A stretch of DNA of 64,000 bases from contig LVAT01000017.1 of the NCBI GenBank assembly GCA_001604135.1, positions 1 through 64,000 on the forward strand. The letters run 5' to 3'. The first letter of the stretch is position 1, and the number at the start of each line of letters is the position of its first letter. The stretch is from Clostridiales bacterium Firm_14 (lineage in GTDB: Bacteria > Bacillota > Clostridia > Saccharofermentanales > Saccharofermentanaceae). A program made the translations under genes and the position numbers. This document shows positions 1-6,824 of this stretch, piece by piece. Under the pieces are notes generated by a model that was not told where the DNA came from, did not search any database, and saw only the letters and a list, made by a program, of their open reading frames with translations.

Positions 1-840
1 ACCGCGAAAGGCAAAACATATGACGAATGGAAAGCCGAACGCGAAGGAAAGTACACAATACGAGGCACGATCCGTGAAGATATCGATTATGCGATCCGAC
101 TCTCCAGTTCATGGAACGATTTTGCCGAAATGATGCATGAACTCGGATACGAGTTTAAGTTCTTCGGGAAGAATCATGAGCCGTTAAAATGTCCGGGATT
201 AAAACCGCCTGATGCAAAGGGTTATTTCAGATTCAGGAATCTCGGTCCTGATTATGATACTGATGCCATTTACAGAAGGATTATCAAGAACACATTAACT
301 CCGGGCATTCAGTTTCATCCTCAAAACAAGATCGATATCAAGGAGTGGGATCCTCCAGCGCAGAAATTAGCACCCAAGCCTCATTTGTTCAGATGGTACT
401 GTTTCAAACTATATACGTTTGTCAGCAGTCCGCGAAAACGGAAAGAACACATCTCTATGTATATCCGCGAAGATATCCGTAAGTTAGATCACTATATCGA
501 GATGTTGGATTTCATCTGCAAACACGAGGTGTACGACAAGCGGCCAATATCCGAAGTAAAAGCCGGGTATAACAAGCAGCTCGAAGCTTTGCAGGAAAAG
601 AAGAACGAACGATATTCATGGCTGAGATATCACGAGAAAAACGGGCATCAATCATTCGTCACCAGCCTCAAACGTGAAATAAAAGAGATCTCGCAAGAGA
701 TGGCAGATATCCGGCATGAACTCAAAATATGTGATGACTGCTACATATCGACCGATGAGGTGTTGGAACATGCCGAAAGACTTCAACAACAGCTTCAGTC
801 ACAACAAAAACAAAGAAGCCGTGGCGGTCGAGCAAGATAA
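1..840 (+). CDS. Relaxase/mobilization nuclease, C-terminal part (5' end outside window)
   Basis: The open frame runs from base 1 without a stop, so the ORF-track start at 130 is an internal Met and the true N-terminus lies off the window. The first residues (TAKGKTYDEWKAEREGK, then a DIDYAIRLSSSWNDF stretch) match the region after the catalytic domain of MobA/VirD2-family relaxases found on Firmicute mobilizable elements. The rest is basic and helical, with a probable coiled coil around the last 110 residues and a Gln-rich, Arg-rich tail. The relaxase would nick the element at its transfer origin and pilot the strand to a conjugation machine supplied by another element. It is followed 20 bases later by a RepA-like ATPase. 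The Tyr and His metal-site motifs cannot be checked because they would be upstream. Confidence 0.8.
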   Translation, partial: TAKGKTYDEWKAEREGKYTIRGTIREDIDYAIRLSSSWNDFAEMMHELGYEFKFFGKNHEPLKCPGLKPPDAKGYFRFRNLGPDYDTDAIYRRIIKNTLTPGIQFHPQNKIDIKEWDPPAQKLAPKPHLFRWYCFKLYTFVSSPRKRKEHISMYIREDIRKLDHYIEMLDFICKHEVYDKRPISEVKAGYNKQLEALQEKKNERYSWLRYHEKNGHQSFVTSLKREIKEISQEMADIRHELKICDDCYISTDEVLEHAERLQQQLQSQQKQRSRGGRAR

Positions 841-860
841 AACAAGGAGTTATCGTATAT

Positions 861-2018
861 ATGAAAAAACAATTTAAACCGCTTACGGTAGATACCGTAA
901 AGAATCTTGCTGAAAAGGAATTCGAAAGCATCGATCCCCTGATCGATCACTTTCTTCCGGGCAAAGGTTTATATCTTCTTTGCGGCAGCGCAAAAGTCGG
1001 TAAGTCATGGATGGCACTTCAAATTGCCTTGTGTATCAGCACAGGTATGAACCTTTGGAATTACGACACCAAAAAGAAAGATGTGTTATATCTCTGCCTA
1101 GAAGATGGCGAGAAAAGGCTGCAGGACCGCTTGTTCAGTATTGCTAATGAATGCCCAAAAGAATTAATGTATAGCACGGATGCTGCTCCAATCGGCGGCG
1201 GCCTGGAAGAACAACTTGAAGATGCGCTTAAAGATCATCCGGATATCGGTCTGTTCATCATAGACACACTTGCTGCTATCCGTTGCGAACAGAACAAAGC
1301 AGATATTAACACCAAGAATCCTTATCAGGGGGATTACAACACTATCAACCCTCTTCACAAGTTCTGTGAAGATCATAATGTCACGATCTTGCTTATTCAT
1401 CACACCCGCAAGATGAGATCGATTGACCCGTTCGATGATATCTTGGGTACTAATGGTCTGTTCGGAGCATCCGATGGTGCATTCATTATGCGCAAAGAAT
1501 CTTCTGATACGGATGTTAAACTTCATATTCGCAGCCGCGATATGGAAGAACGTGTTCTCACGATCAGATTCAACAGTACACTCAGCCACTGGGAACTTGT
1601 CAAAGAGAATACACCCATTGAAGATGCATTTCAGGCAGATGATGATCTCAGAAAAGCGCTCGATTACCTGAAAGAACACGAAGCCTTTCATGGCACTGCT
1701 ACGGAGTTCTGTAATCTGATAAAAGCCAGCAAAAAGCTGCAATCAATAAGCGGAAAACTCTGGAACAGAAAGAACGAGCTTGCAAAAATGGGATTCCGTT
1801 TTGCCAGAGAACACAAGCGTGACGGCACATATCTGAGCTTTGAAAAAATCGATCAATTCCCTCAGAAGACTCATAACACCGAAGAAGGAGGATGCTATCC
1901 GTTTGATCTCATACTCTGTGGCAACATAATCGAACTGAATCAACACTGTGGCAATAAAGCCGTCACATCATCACAGTCGTCACATATCATCTCATATTCA
2001 GAAAGGAACTTATCATGA
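861..2018 (+). CDS. RepA-like AAA-family ATPase of a mobilizable element
   Basis: A 385-residue P-loop ATPase of the AAA_25/RepA-like hexameric helicase type. Walker A is GSAKVGKS at about residues 42-49, Walker B is LFIIDT at 131-136, and a LLIHHTRK motif near 176 is the usual sensor segment of this family. It probably helps replicate or process the excised element. RBS AAGGAG sits about 12 bases before the ATG. The last 45 residues (after FEKIDQF) look non-domain-like and include a short 9-base-periodic tract. The stop overlaps the next start by four bases (ATGA), so it is translationally coupled to the excisionase. Family assignment is good; the exact role in the element is inferred from family and neighbours. 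Confidence 0.8.
   Translation: MKKQFKPLTVDTVKNLAEKEFESIDPLIDHFLPGKGLYLLCGSAKVGKSWMALQIALCISTGMNLWNYDTKKKDVLYLCLEDGEKRLQDRLFSIANECPKELMYSTDAAPIGGGLEEQLEDALKDHPDIGLFIIDTLAAIRCEQNKADINTKNPYQGDYNTINPLHKFCEDHNVTILLIHHTRKMRSIDPFDDILGTNGLFGASDGAFIMRKESSDTDVKLHIRSRDMEERVLTIRFNSTLSHWELVKENTPIEDAFQADDDLRKALDYLKEHEAFHGTATEFCNLIKASKKLQSISGKLWNRKNELAKMGFRFAREHKRDGTYLSFEKIDQFPQKTHNTEEGGCYPFDLILCGNIIELNQHCGNKAVTSSQSSHIISYSERNLS
1962..1988 (+). repeat. Three degenerate 9-bp repeats in the 3' end of the RepA-like gene
   Basis: The sequence reads GTCACATCA, TCACAGTCG, TCACATATC in tandem, sharing a TCACA core at 9-base spacing. It encodes part of the atypical C-terminal tail of the ATPase. It could be a coincidence of Ser/Thr codons or a short iteron-like protein-binding tract just ahead of the excisionase gene. 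Confidence 0.35.
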
Positions 2019-2353
2019 AAGACAAAGATAACATCAACATCATTATTGACCAGCAGCTCACACCTGTAGTAAAAAGCGAGAACTGTGCAGCTTACCTGGC
2101 TGAAGTATTGAAGTCTGCTCCAGCTAAAGAAACCACCAAACATAACGAGACCAAAGAAGTCGACCTCAACCAGCTAAAAGAGAAAAAACTCTTGAGCGTC
2201 ACAGAGGCATCAAAGCTTTTCGGAATAGGAATGAACCGAATCAGAGAGCTTACTAATGACAAAGAATGTCCCTTTGTCATCTGGATTGGATCTCACAGAA
2301 GAATCAAGAGAGAAGAATTCGATAAATTCCTCAAAGGGCGTCAGTCCGCCTGA
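2015..2353 (+). CDS. Excisionase-family MerR/HTH_17-like DNA-binding protein
   Basis: A 112-residue protein with a poorly conserved N-terminal half and a C-terminal winged-helix excisionase domain: LLSVTEASKLFGIG, then NRIRELTNDKECPF, then a WIGSHRRIKREEFDKFL ending. This is the Tn916-Xis-like pattern found on Firmicute conjugative and mobilizable elements, where the protein bends the element end and steers the integrase to excision. It overlaps the ATPase stop by four bases. It is the last gene of the element, about 130 bases from the tRNA-Thr 3' end. An integrase gene would usually follow but is absent here. Confidence 0.8.
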   Translation: MKDKDNINIIIDQQLTPVVKSENCAAYLAEVLKSAPAKETTKHNETKEVDLNQLKEKKLLSVTEASKLFGIGMNRIRELTNDKECPFVIWIGSHRRIKREEFDKFLKGRQSA

Positions 2354-2376
2354 CAAAAAGATGTTTTTTCAGCAGG

Positions 2377-2395
2377 TGTTACCAAATTGTTACCA
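2377..2395 (+). repeat. 11-bp-spaced direct repeat TGTTACCA, candidate integrase/Xis arm site
   Basis: TGTTACCA occurs at 2377-2384 and again at 2388-2395, that is, one helical turn apart, between the excisionase gene and the tRNA. Such phased direct repeats near an element end are typical binding sites for Xis or for the integrase arm domain. Function is inferred only from position. Confidence 0.4.
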
Positions 2396-2431
2396 TTTTC
2401 GCGATTTTTGCCCTTTTTGAGGTCTCGAGAC

Positions 2432-2474
2432 TAAAAAAGAAAAACCCTTGAAACGCAATGTTTTCAAGGGTTTT
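2432..2474 (-). terminator. Intrinsic terminator downstream of tRNA-Thr
   Basis: On the minus strand the arm AAAACCCTTGAAAA is followed by a short loop, then TTTCAAGGGTTTT and the T-rich tail TTTTTCTTTTTT. It lies right after the tRNA 3' end. It is at the element side of the presumed attachment site, so it may have been brought in, or kept, with the element end. Confidence 0.8.
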
Positions 2475-2479
2475 GGTCT

Positions 2480-2555
2480 TGGAGCCATTTGTGGGACTCG
2501 AACCCACGACCTGCTGATTACAAATCAGCTGCTCTACCAACTGAGCTAAGATGGC
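2480..2555 (-). tRNA. tRNA-Thr (anticodon UGU)
   Basis: The minus strand reads GCCATCT, a D-arm, the anticodon stem GCTGA with loop TTTGTAA and TCAGC, variable AGGTC, T-arm GTGGG TTCGAGT CCCAC, and acceptor 3' strand AAATGGC with T and an encoded CCA. The anticodon TGT is at 2520-2522. All stems pair except acceptor position 6-67 (C and A). The 3' end faces the mobile element, which fits use of this gene as an integration site. A SigA promoter lies just upstream and a terminator just downstream, so it is a single-gene unit. Confidence 0.93.
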
Positions 2556-2572
2556 GTCCTTTAGCACGGAAG

Positions 2573-2601
2573 ATTATAACTAATCGTTTATTCAAAGTCA
2601 A
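2573..2601 (-). promoter_or_regulatory. SigA-type promoter of tRNA-Thr
   Basis: On the minus strand TTGACT (2596-2601) and a perfect TATAAT (2573-2578) are separated by exactly 17 bases, which places transcription start about ten bases before the tRNA 5' end. Confidence 0.8.
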
Positions 2602-2701
2602 ATACGAATTTTACTTTTTTTAACAGATTTTTATTTTTTCGCGTAATGAGAGCAAAACTATTGGGGTATAATTGCTATATAAGGTCTTTTCGGGGGTTTT
2701 T

Positions 2702-3661
2702 ATGGCGATAATAACTATCTCAAGACAGAACGGGAGTCTCGGAGATGAGATTGCCGATGCTCTTGCTTCACGCCTCGGAACGATCGTCGTATCGCGCAAG
2801 TACGCGCTTGATAATTTCTTCGGTGAGATTAATCCAGGTACTTTGGACAGACTTAATGAGAGTGCCAAGTTCTTCGACCTGACCCTTCCCGGCAGCGACA
2901 GGACTTATGCTGATATTCTGGTCGAGCGTATCCGCGCCCTTGCGTCAGAATCCAAAGATAAGGACCTCATAATACTCGGCATGGGCGGAAGCGTTCTGCT
3001 CTCCGGGTTCCCCGGTGCCATTCACGTCAGAGTTACAGCAAGTGAGACGACAAGGCTCAATACGATCGCGAAGAAATACCGCATTACTACGGACGAGGCC
3101 AGCGAAGTCCTCGATATCGGTGACCGCAAGCACAGGAAGTTCGTAAGGACCGTTTACGGCAAGGATATTACTTCTCCCGAGCAGTTCGACCTTATCCTTA
3201 ACACAGACCGTTTAAGCGTTGACGAGTGCGTTGACGCTATCGCAGAGCTTGCAAGAAAGCACGATCTCAGGGTCAAACTCTCAGAATCCAACGATTCTTC
3301 CAACACTATCGATCACCAGACAAGAAATATCGCTTTCAAGAATGAGACCGAAGAGGAATTTGCGAGGATCTTGAGCCTTTATAACATCGAGTGGCTCTAT
3401 GAACCCAAGACGTTCCCGGTCGAATGGGATGCCGAAGGCAATGTCACGATGGCGATCTCCCCTGATTTCTATCTGCCGAAGTTCAATCTCTACCTTGAGC
3501 TTACGACGATGGACCAGCGTTATGTTACGAAGAAGAATAAGAAGATGCGTCTTGTAAAAGAGCTCTATCCCGGTACGAATATCCGTATCGTTTATAAGAA
3601 AGATTTCAACGAACTAGTCGACCGCCTGAAGATGTTCGGCGGTGTTGGCGATAATTCTTAA
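2702..3661 (+). CDS. Cytidylate-kinase-like protein with C-terminal nuclease-like (PD-(D/E)XK-type) domain
   Basis: The start is placed at the ATG of MAIITISRQNGSLGDE, because cytidylate-kinase-like proteins begin with this strand and P-loop; the track's upstream Met at 2672 adds ten residues that do not fit. Residues 1 to about 200 are a Cmk-like domain: P-loop region SRQNGSLGDEIADAL, then a LID-like segment with DIGDRKHRKFV. The last about 100 residues form a separate module, WLYEPKTFPVEW, then SPDFYLPKFNLYLELTT and VTKKNKKMR, whose D...E-x-T and following Lys cluster resemble a restriction-endonuclease fold. hpt follows 12 bases downstream, suggesting nucleotide-related function. The substrate is unknown; nuclease activity is doubtful since the usual E-x-K is E-L-T. 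Confidence 0.72.
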   Translation: MAIITISRQNGSLGDEIADALASRLGTIVVSRKYALDNFFGEINPGTLDRLNESAKFFDLTLPGSDRTYADILVERIRALASESKDKDLIILGMGGSVLLSGFPGAIHVRVTASETTRLNTIAKKYRITTDEASEVLDIGDRKHRKFVRTVYGKDITSPEQFDLILNTDRLSVDECVDAIAELARKHDLRVKLSESNDSSNTIDHQTRNIAFKNETEEEFARILSLYNIEWLYEPKTFPVEWDAEGNVTMAISPDFYLPKFNLYLELTTMDQRYVTKKNKKMRLVKELYPGTNIRIVYKKDFNELVDRLKMFGGVGDNS

Positions 3662-3673
3662 GGAGGTCATTAA

Positions 3674-4219
3674 GTGGCTAATCTCGAAGAAGCTCTTAAT
3701 ACCGAGCGTGTTGTTTACAGCGAAGAAACCATCCAGAACAGGATAAAGGAATTAGGCAGACAAATCACCGAAGACTACAAGGATAAGGAACTCATCGTCA
3801 TCGGCGTAATCAAGGGTTCTCTTTATTTCCTGTCCGACCTTACCAGAGCTATCGATCTTCCAATCAAGATCGATATGGTCGGCTTCTCGAGCATTCCTGA
3901 CACGACCTCGAAAACAGGAATCGTCCGCATCACCAAGGATATCGACATCGATATCACTGACAAGCACGTTCTTGTAGTTGAAGATGTAATTAGGACAGGT
4001 CTTACAACTGCTTATATCATCCAAAATCTCGAAATGAAAAAGCCTAAGGACATCACGCTTTGTTCGATGCTCCTTAACCCTGACAGGCTCTTAATGACGA
4101 TACCGGTCAAATACTACGGCTTTGAGATCAACGACCAGTGGCTTGCAGGTTACGGCCTTGACCGAAACGAGATAGGCAGAAATCTTCCTTATATCGCTCA
4201 GATACCTAAGCAGAAATAA
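3674..4219 (+). CDS. hpt: Hypoxanthine phosphoribosyltransferase
   Basis: A 181-residue type I phosphoribosyltransferase. It salvages hypoxanthine (and usually guanine) with PRPP to IMP/GMP in the cytoplasm. The PRPP loop is VLVVEDVIRTGLT, preceded by the VIGVIKGSLYFLSDL flexible-loop region; KYYGFEINDQWLAGYGLD and RNLPYI complete the family signature. The start is GTG at 3674, chosen because a strong AAGGAGGTC lies 5-6 bases upstream. In the PRPP loop the usual Asp of EDIIDTG is Arg here (EDVIRTG), a modest deviation. It is co-transcribed with the upstream kinase-like gene. Confidence 0.93.
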   Translation: MANLEEALNTERVVYSEETIQNRIKELGRQITEDYKDKELIVIGVIKGSLYFLSDLTRAIDLPIKIDMVGFSSIPDTTSKTGIVRITKDIDIDITDKHVLVVEDVIRTGLTTAYIIQNLEMKKPKDITLCSMLLNPDRLLMTIPVKYYGFEINDQWLAGYGLDRNEIGRNLPYIAQIPKQK

Positions 4220-4237
4220 AAACTTAAGCAAAAGAAA

Positions 4238-4269
4238 AATCCCGATGACCTAGATCATCGGGATTTCCT
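4238..4269 (-). terminator. Bidirectional intrinsic terminator between hpt and the minus-strand RNA candidate
   Basis: The arms AAATCCCGATGA and TCATCGGGATTT pair perfectly around CCTAGA. Read on the minus strand the stem is followed by TTTTTCTTTTG, a good T-tail, so it would end transcripts from the 4.3-5 kb region. On the plus strand the tail is weaker (TTTCCTTTC) but may serve hpt. Confidence 0.8.
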
Positions 4270-4990
4270 TTCGCTCCAACGAACCAAATTAGATTACTTA
4301 CAAAGATCACGCATTCACGCTCATCTTCTTACCGCTCTTCCGTCCTACCAAAAGGCCCTTTCCTAACCACTACCCGAGCTTTATGTGATATCGTTACAAC
4401 TAATCGATTGCTGCAACCCTCAATCACACCGTGCATCTCATGTCTCCATTCACCGAACACTACGCTATTCGATTGTGGTCTGCTCCCTCCACCTTGCGGT
4501 ATCGCTTGCAGTTCGACAGCCTATCCGGCTACTCGGTTTGCACGAACCGGTGTAACATCCGCTGCGGCTCCGGTTCTTTCCTGTCGATGGTGACATCTCA
4601 CCTACTCGCGGTCCCGAATACCGAATCAACTAATTGTTACAACCTGTGGCTTGCATGACTACGTCACCTTCAACCACTCGCTCGTCACTCCCTCAGTTCT
4701 CGTCTCGGACTTTGTATCAACCTTCGATTGTTGTCTCCGGCTTCGTTTCTTCGGCTTCGCCATAAGTTCTTTCCAACTCTGGTTCTTCCCTGCGCCTGCT
4801 CGACAATTGCTTCGGGCGGCCTCCCTCGGATCTGGAAGTTATCGCTTCCGTATTCCTTGGAGCTAGCCTAATAATACTTGCTGGCTATGGAGTTCGCAAT
4901 ATTGCAGAAGATACCAAATGAAAATCATTTGGTTGTGCAATCTGCACAATACTTGGTATATCAAAGTGTTGCCATTTTATGAAGAATGGC
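4270..4990 (-). ncRNA. Candidate large structured RNA, about 700 nt, class not identified
   Basis: This is the largest gene-free stretch in the window. Plus-strand ORFs (4408-4866) are short, Ser/Cys/Leu-rich and lack RBSs. The plus strand is pyrimidine-rich, so the minus strand is purine-rich, as usual for structured RNAs. Minus-strand hairpins seen include ACC-GCAA-GGU (GNRA loop, near 4490), AGCC/GGCU at 4518-4530, CGGUU/AACCG at 4534-4549, GGUGA/UCACC at 4589-4602, CGGU/ACCG at 4609-4623, GGAAG/CUUCC at 4834-4849, and UAGCC/GGCUA at 4864-4887. The minus-strand 3' end is a strong terminator at 4238-4269. The size suits OLE, ROOL or GOLLD type RNAs, but I cannot assign a class from memory. 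The 5' end is approximate and no clear promoter was found, so processing from the upstream operon is possible. Confidence 0.55.
4910..4962 (-). repeat. Nested inverted repeats with competing pairings
   Basis: CCAAATGA/TCATTTGG (4914-4932, 3-base loop) is followed at once by TTGTGCA/TGCACAA (4933-4949, 3-base loop). An outer arm ATACCAA (4911-4917) can pair with TTGGTAT (4953-4959). The outer arm shares CCAA with the first hairpin, so the two folds exclude each other. It sits at the presumed 5' end of the RNA candidate, just downstream of the exporter gene. Confidence 0.7.
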
Positions 4991-5028
4991 TTAAAAGCAT
5001 TGATTTATATGATATTTGGATTACAAAC

Positions 5029-5526
5029 TCAGAAAAGATCTGAAACTGAATTTATGCCTGCTTTGGCAAGCAAACTGATGACCAGCATGATAATTCCGGC
5101 CATAAGAACTCCAAGAACAACAGCCTTAGTCGTCTTCTTCGCATCGAAGTCGAGCATGGAAGCTGCAAGCGTTCCTGTCCAGGCGCCTGTGCCGGGGAGC
5201 GGGATTCCTACGAAAAGCATAAGCGCAATAAAAGCACCGTTCTTCTTTGACTTGGCTGTAAGCTTTTGTCCGGCCTTCTCGCCTTTCTGGAGGAACCACT
5301 TAAAGATTCCGCTTCCGTGCTTGAGCTTGGAACCCCAGATGAGGACTTTTCTGGCGAACAGATATATAAAAGGAACAGGGATCATGTTGCCGACGACGCA
5401 GACTGCAAGAGTTATATATTCATTCAATCCGAAATATGTGACTCCAATCGGAACAGCTCCACGGAGCTCGATTATCGGAACCATAGAAATAAAAAAGACC
5501 AGAATGTACTTAACTATTGTCGGCAT
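5029..5526 (-). CDS. Small multi-drug export family membrane protein (Sm_multidrug_ex type)
   Basis: An integral membrane protein of 165 residues matching the family with ISMVPIIELRGAVPIG near the N-terminus and MLFVGIPLPGTGAWTG in the middle, both hallmark segments. About four to five hydrophobic segments are visible. The start is moved from the track's 5547 to the ATG of MPTIVKYIL because GGAGGG lies six bases upstream of it. The family is called small multidrug export, but a transported substrate is not established. It is the last protein gene of a minus-strand cluster (dinB, radical SAM, two-TM protein, this gene), and the RNA candidate follows. Confidence 0.82.
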   Translation of the reverse strand: MPTIVKYILVFFISMVPIIELRGAVPIGVTYFGLNEYITLAVCVVGNMIPVPFIYLFARKVLIWGSKLKHGSGIFKWFLQKGEKAGQKLTAKSKKNGAFIALMLFVGIPLPGTGAWTGTLAASMLDFDAKKTTKAVVLGVLMAGIIMLVISLLAKAGINSVSDLF

Positions 5527-5586
5527 ATACGTCCCTCCACACCGCAATAATTTAACACATAACGGTCAAAAAAACCAAATAATTGA

Positions 5587-5958
5587 TCAGATGACTTTAT
5601 TCTTATTAAGATAAGACCTTATCTCATCTCTCATGTGATACATTTTCTGCACACTGTTCTCGAGAAAATAGTAGTGCATTACATATCCGATCGTAAGGCC
5701 GAAGAATATCAGTACCAGGAGTATTCCAGCGATAAGGAATTCAGAAGGAAGCACGAACAGGCAGAAGATCTCGAAGAGAAGCCAGGACGCGAAAGCCAGC
5801 GTTACCATGAGGTGGATAAGTCTCTCGTGCTGGAAATAAGAGATCTTTGTCTCAAACTCGGAGAGCATCTCCTTTGTCTTTTCATAAGGAGCATTCTTCA
5901 TCTCTTCATCAATATATTTCTGTACGGCATTCATCGTCACTAAAACATATTTCTTCAT
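5587..5958 (-). CDS. Conserved two-TM membrane protein of unknown function
   Basis: A 123-residue protein. An N-terminal amphipathic stretch (AVQKYIDEEMKNAPYEKTKEML) and a FQHERLIHLMVTLAF motif lead into the first of two membrane helices (about residues 47-69 and 72-93), and a basic helix (MRDEIRSYLNKNK) ends it. I recall similar proteins with a FFQHERLIH core in other Clostridia, without a known role. The ATG overlaps the stop of the radical SAM gene by four bases, so the two are co-translated. No signal peptide or catalytic motif is seen. Confidence 0.7.
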   Translation of the reverse strand: MKKYVLVTMNAVQKYIDEEMKNAPYEKTKEMLSEFETKISYFQHERLIHLMVTLAFASWLLFEIFCLFVLPSEFLIAGILLVLIFFGLTIGYVMHYYFLENSVQKMYHMRDEIRSYLNKNKVI

Positions 5959-6824
5959 GAGAAGAACCTCCGGTTGATGTAATTTATTACCGCTCTCTTA
6001 TTCATCGTCCATACCGGAGCTATCAGGATCTTCTTGGGCCCGTCTCCGGTAAACCTGTGGACGACAGCATTTTCAGGCAAAAGCTTTAATGCATCTTCCA
6101 CAATATCAAAATACTCTTCCATTCCGAGTATCTCAACTTTATTTTCACGGTAAAGCTTTTCTAAAGGCGTATTTTCGAGCACATAAAGACACGTGAATTT
6201 ATAACCGTCACTGCCTGAATCCACAGCAAGTTTTACCGTGTCCATCATCATCTCACGCGTCTCGCCGGGAAGGCCGAAAATAATATGCGTAATGACATTT
6301 GCTCCAATGTCCTTAAGTTTTATTACTGCTTCCGTATATTCTTCCGTCAAATAACAGCGGTTAATAAGTTCCGCCGTTTCATCACTTGCTGTCTGAAGTC
6401 CGAGCTCCACAAAGAGAGGCATCTTCTTCGCCTGACGGAAAAGCACTTCCATTATTGCAGAACTCAGACAGTCGGGCCTTGTCGCTATGGATACAGCTTC
6501 AATACCTTGTACCGAAGAAGCTTCAGAAAGAACCTTTGCGAGAAATTCGGGTTCACAGTATGTGTTAGTAAAACTTTGAAAATATGCTATATATCCGGCA
6601 TCGGAACCGGCCTTATGCCTGACCTGGTCCATAGCCTCGTAAATCTGATTTTTGACTGAATAACCCGAGGCTGCAAACTCGCCGGAACCGCCTTCAGAGC
6701 AGAAGATGCATCCGCCCGTGCCTTTGCTCCCGTCTCTGTTGGGACAGGTAACATTAAGAGATATCGAAGCTTTGTACATCTTGTGACCGAATGTCTCGCG
6801 GAAATACCGGTTCGCGGTGATCAT
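5955..6824 (-). CDS. TIGR01212-family radical SAM protein (YhcC-like)
   Basis: A 289-residue radical SAM enzyme. The iron-sulfur cluster motif is CPNRDGSKGTGGCIFC (about residues 27-42), the long-spaced cysteine form typical of the YhcC/TIGR01212 family and related Elp3-like proteins. GLQTASDETAELINRCYL and HIIFGLPGETREMMMDT are further core strands. The reaction is unknown in this family. It overlaps dinB by one base (TGATG), so it is translationally coupled to it, and overlaps the two-TM gene by four bases. Confidence 0.85.
   Translation of the reverse strand: MITANRYFRETFGHKMYKASISLNVTCPNRDGSKGTGGCIFCSEGGSGEFAASGYSVKNQIYEAMDQVRHKAGSDAGYIAYFQSFTNTYCEPEFLAKVLSEASSVQGIEAVSIATRPDCLSSAIMEVLFRQAKKMPLFVELGLQTASDETAELINRCYLTEEYTEAVIKLKDIGANVITHIIFGLPGETREMMMDTVKLAVDSGSDGYKFTCLYVLENTPLEKLYRENKVEILGMEEYFDIVEDALKLLPENAVVHRFTGDGPKKILIAPVWTMNKRAVINYINRRFFS

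Noticed and set aside
4408-4866. Three short plus-strand ORFs (61-75 aa)
   Set aside because: They have no RBS, are Ser/Cys/Leu-rich and fall in the structured minus-strand region; they are more likely chance frames.
4979-5614. 211-aa plus-strand ORF
   Set aside because: It is antisense to the small exporter gene, which has clear family motifs and an RBS on the minus strand.
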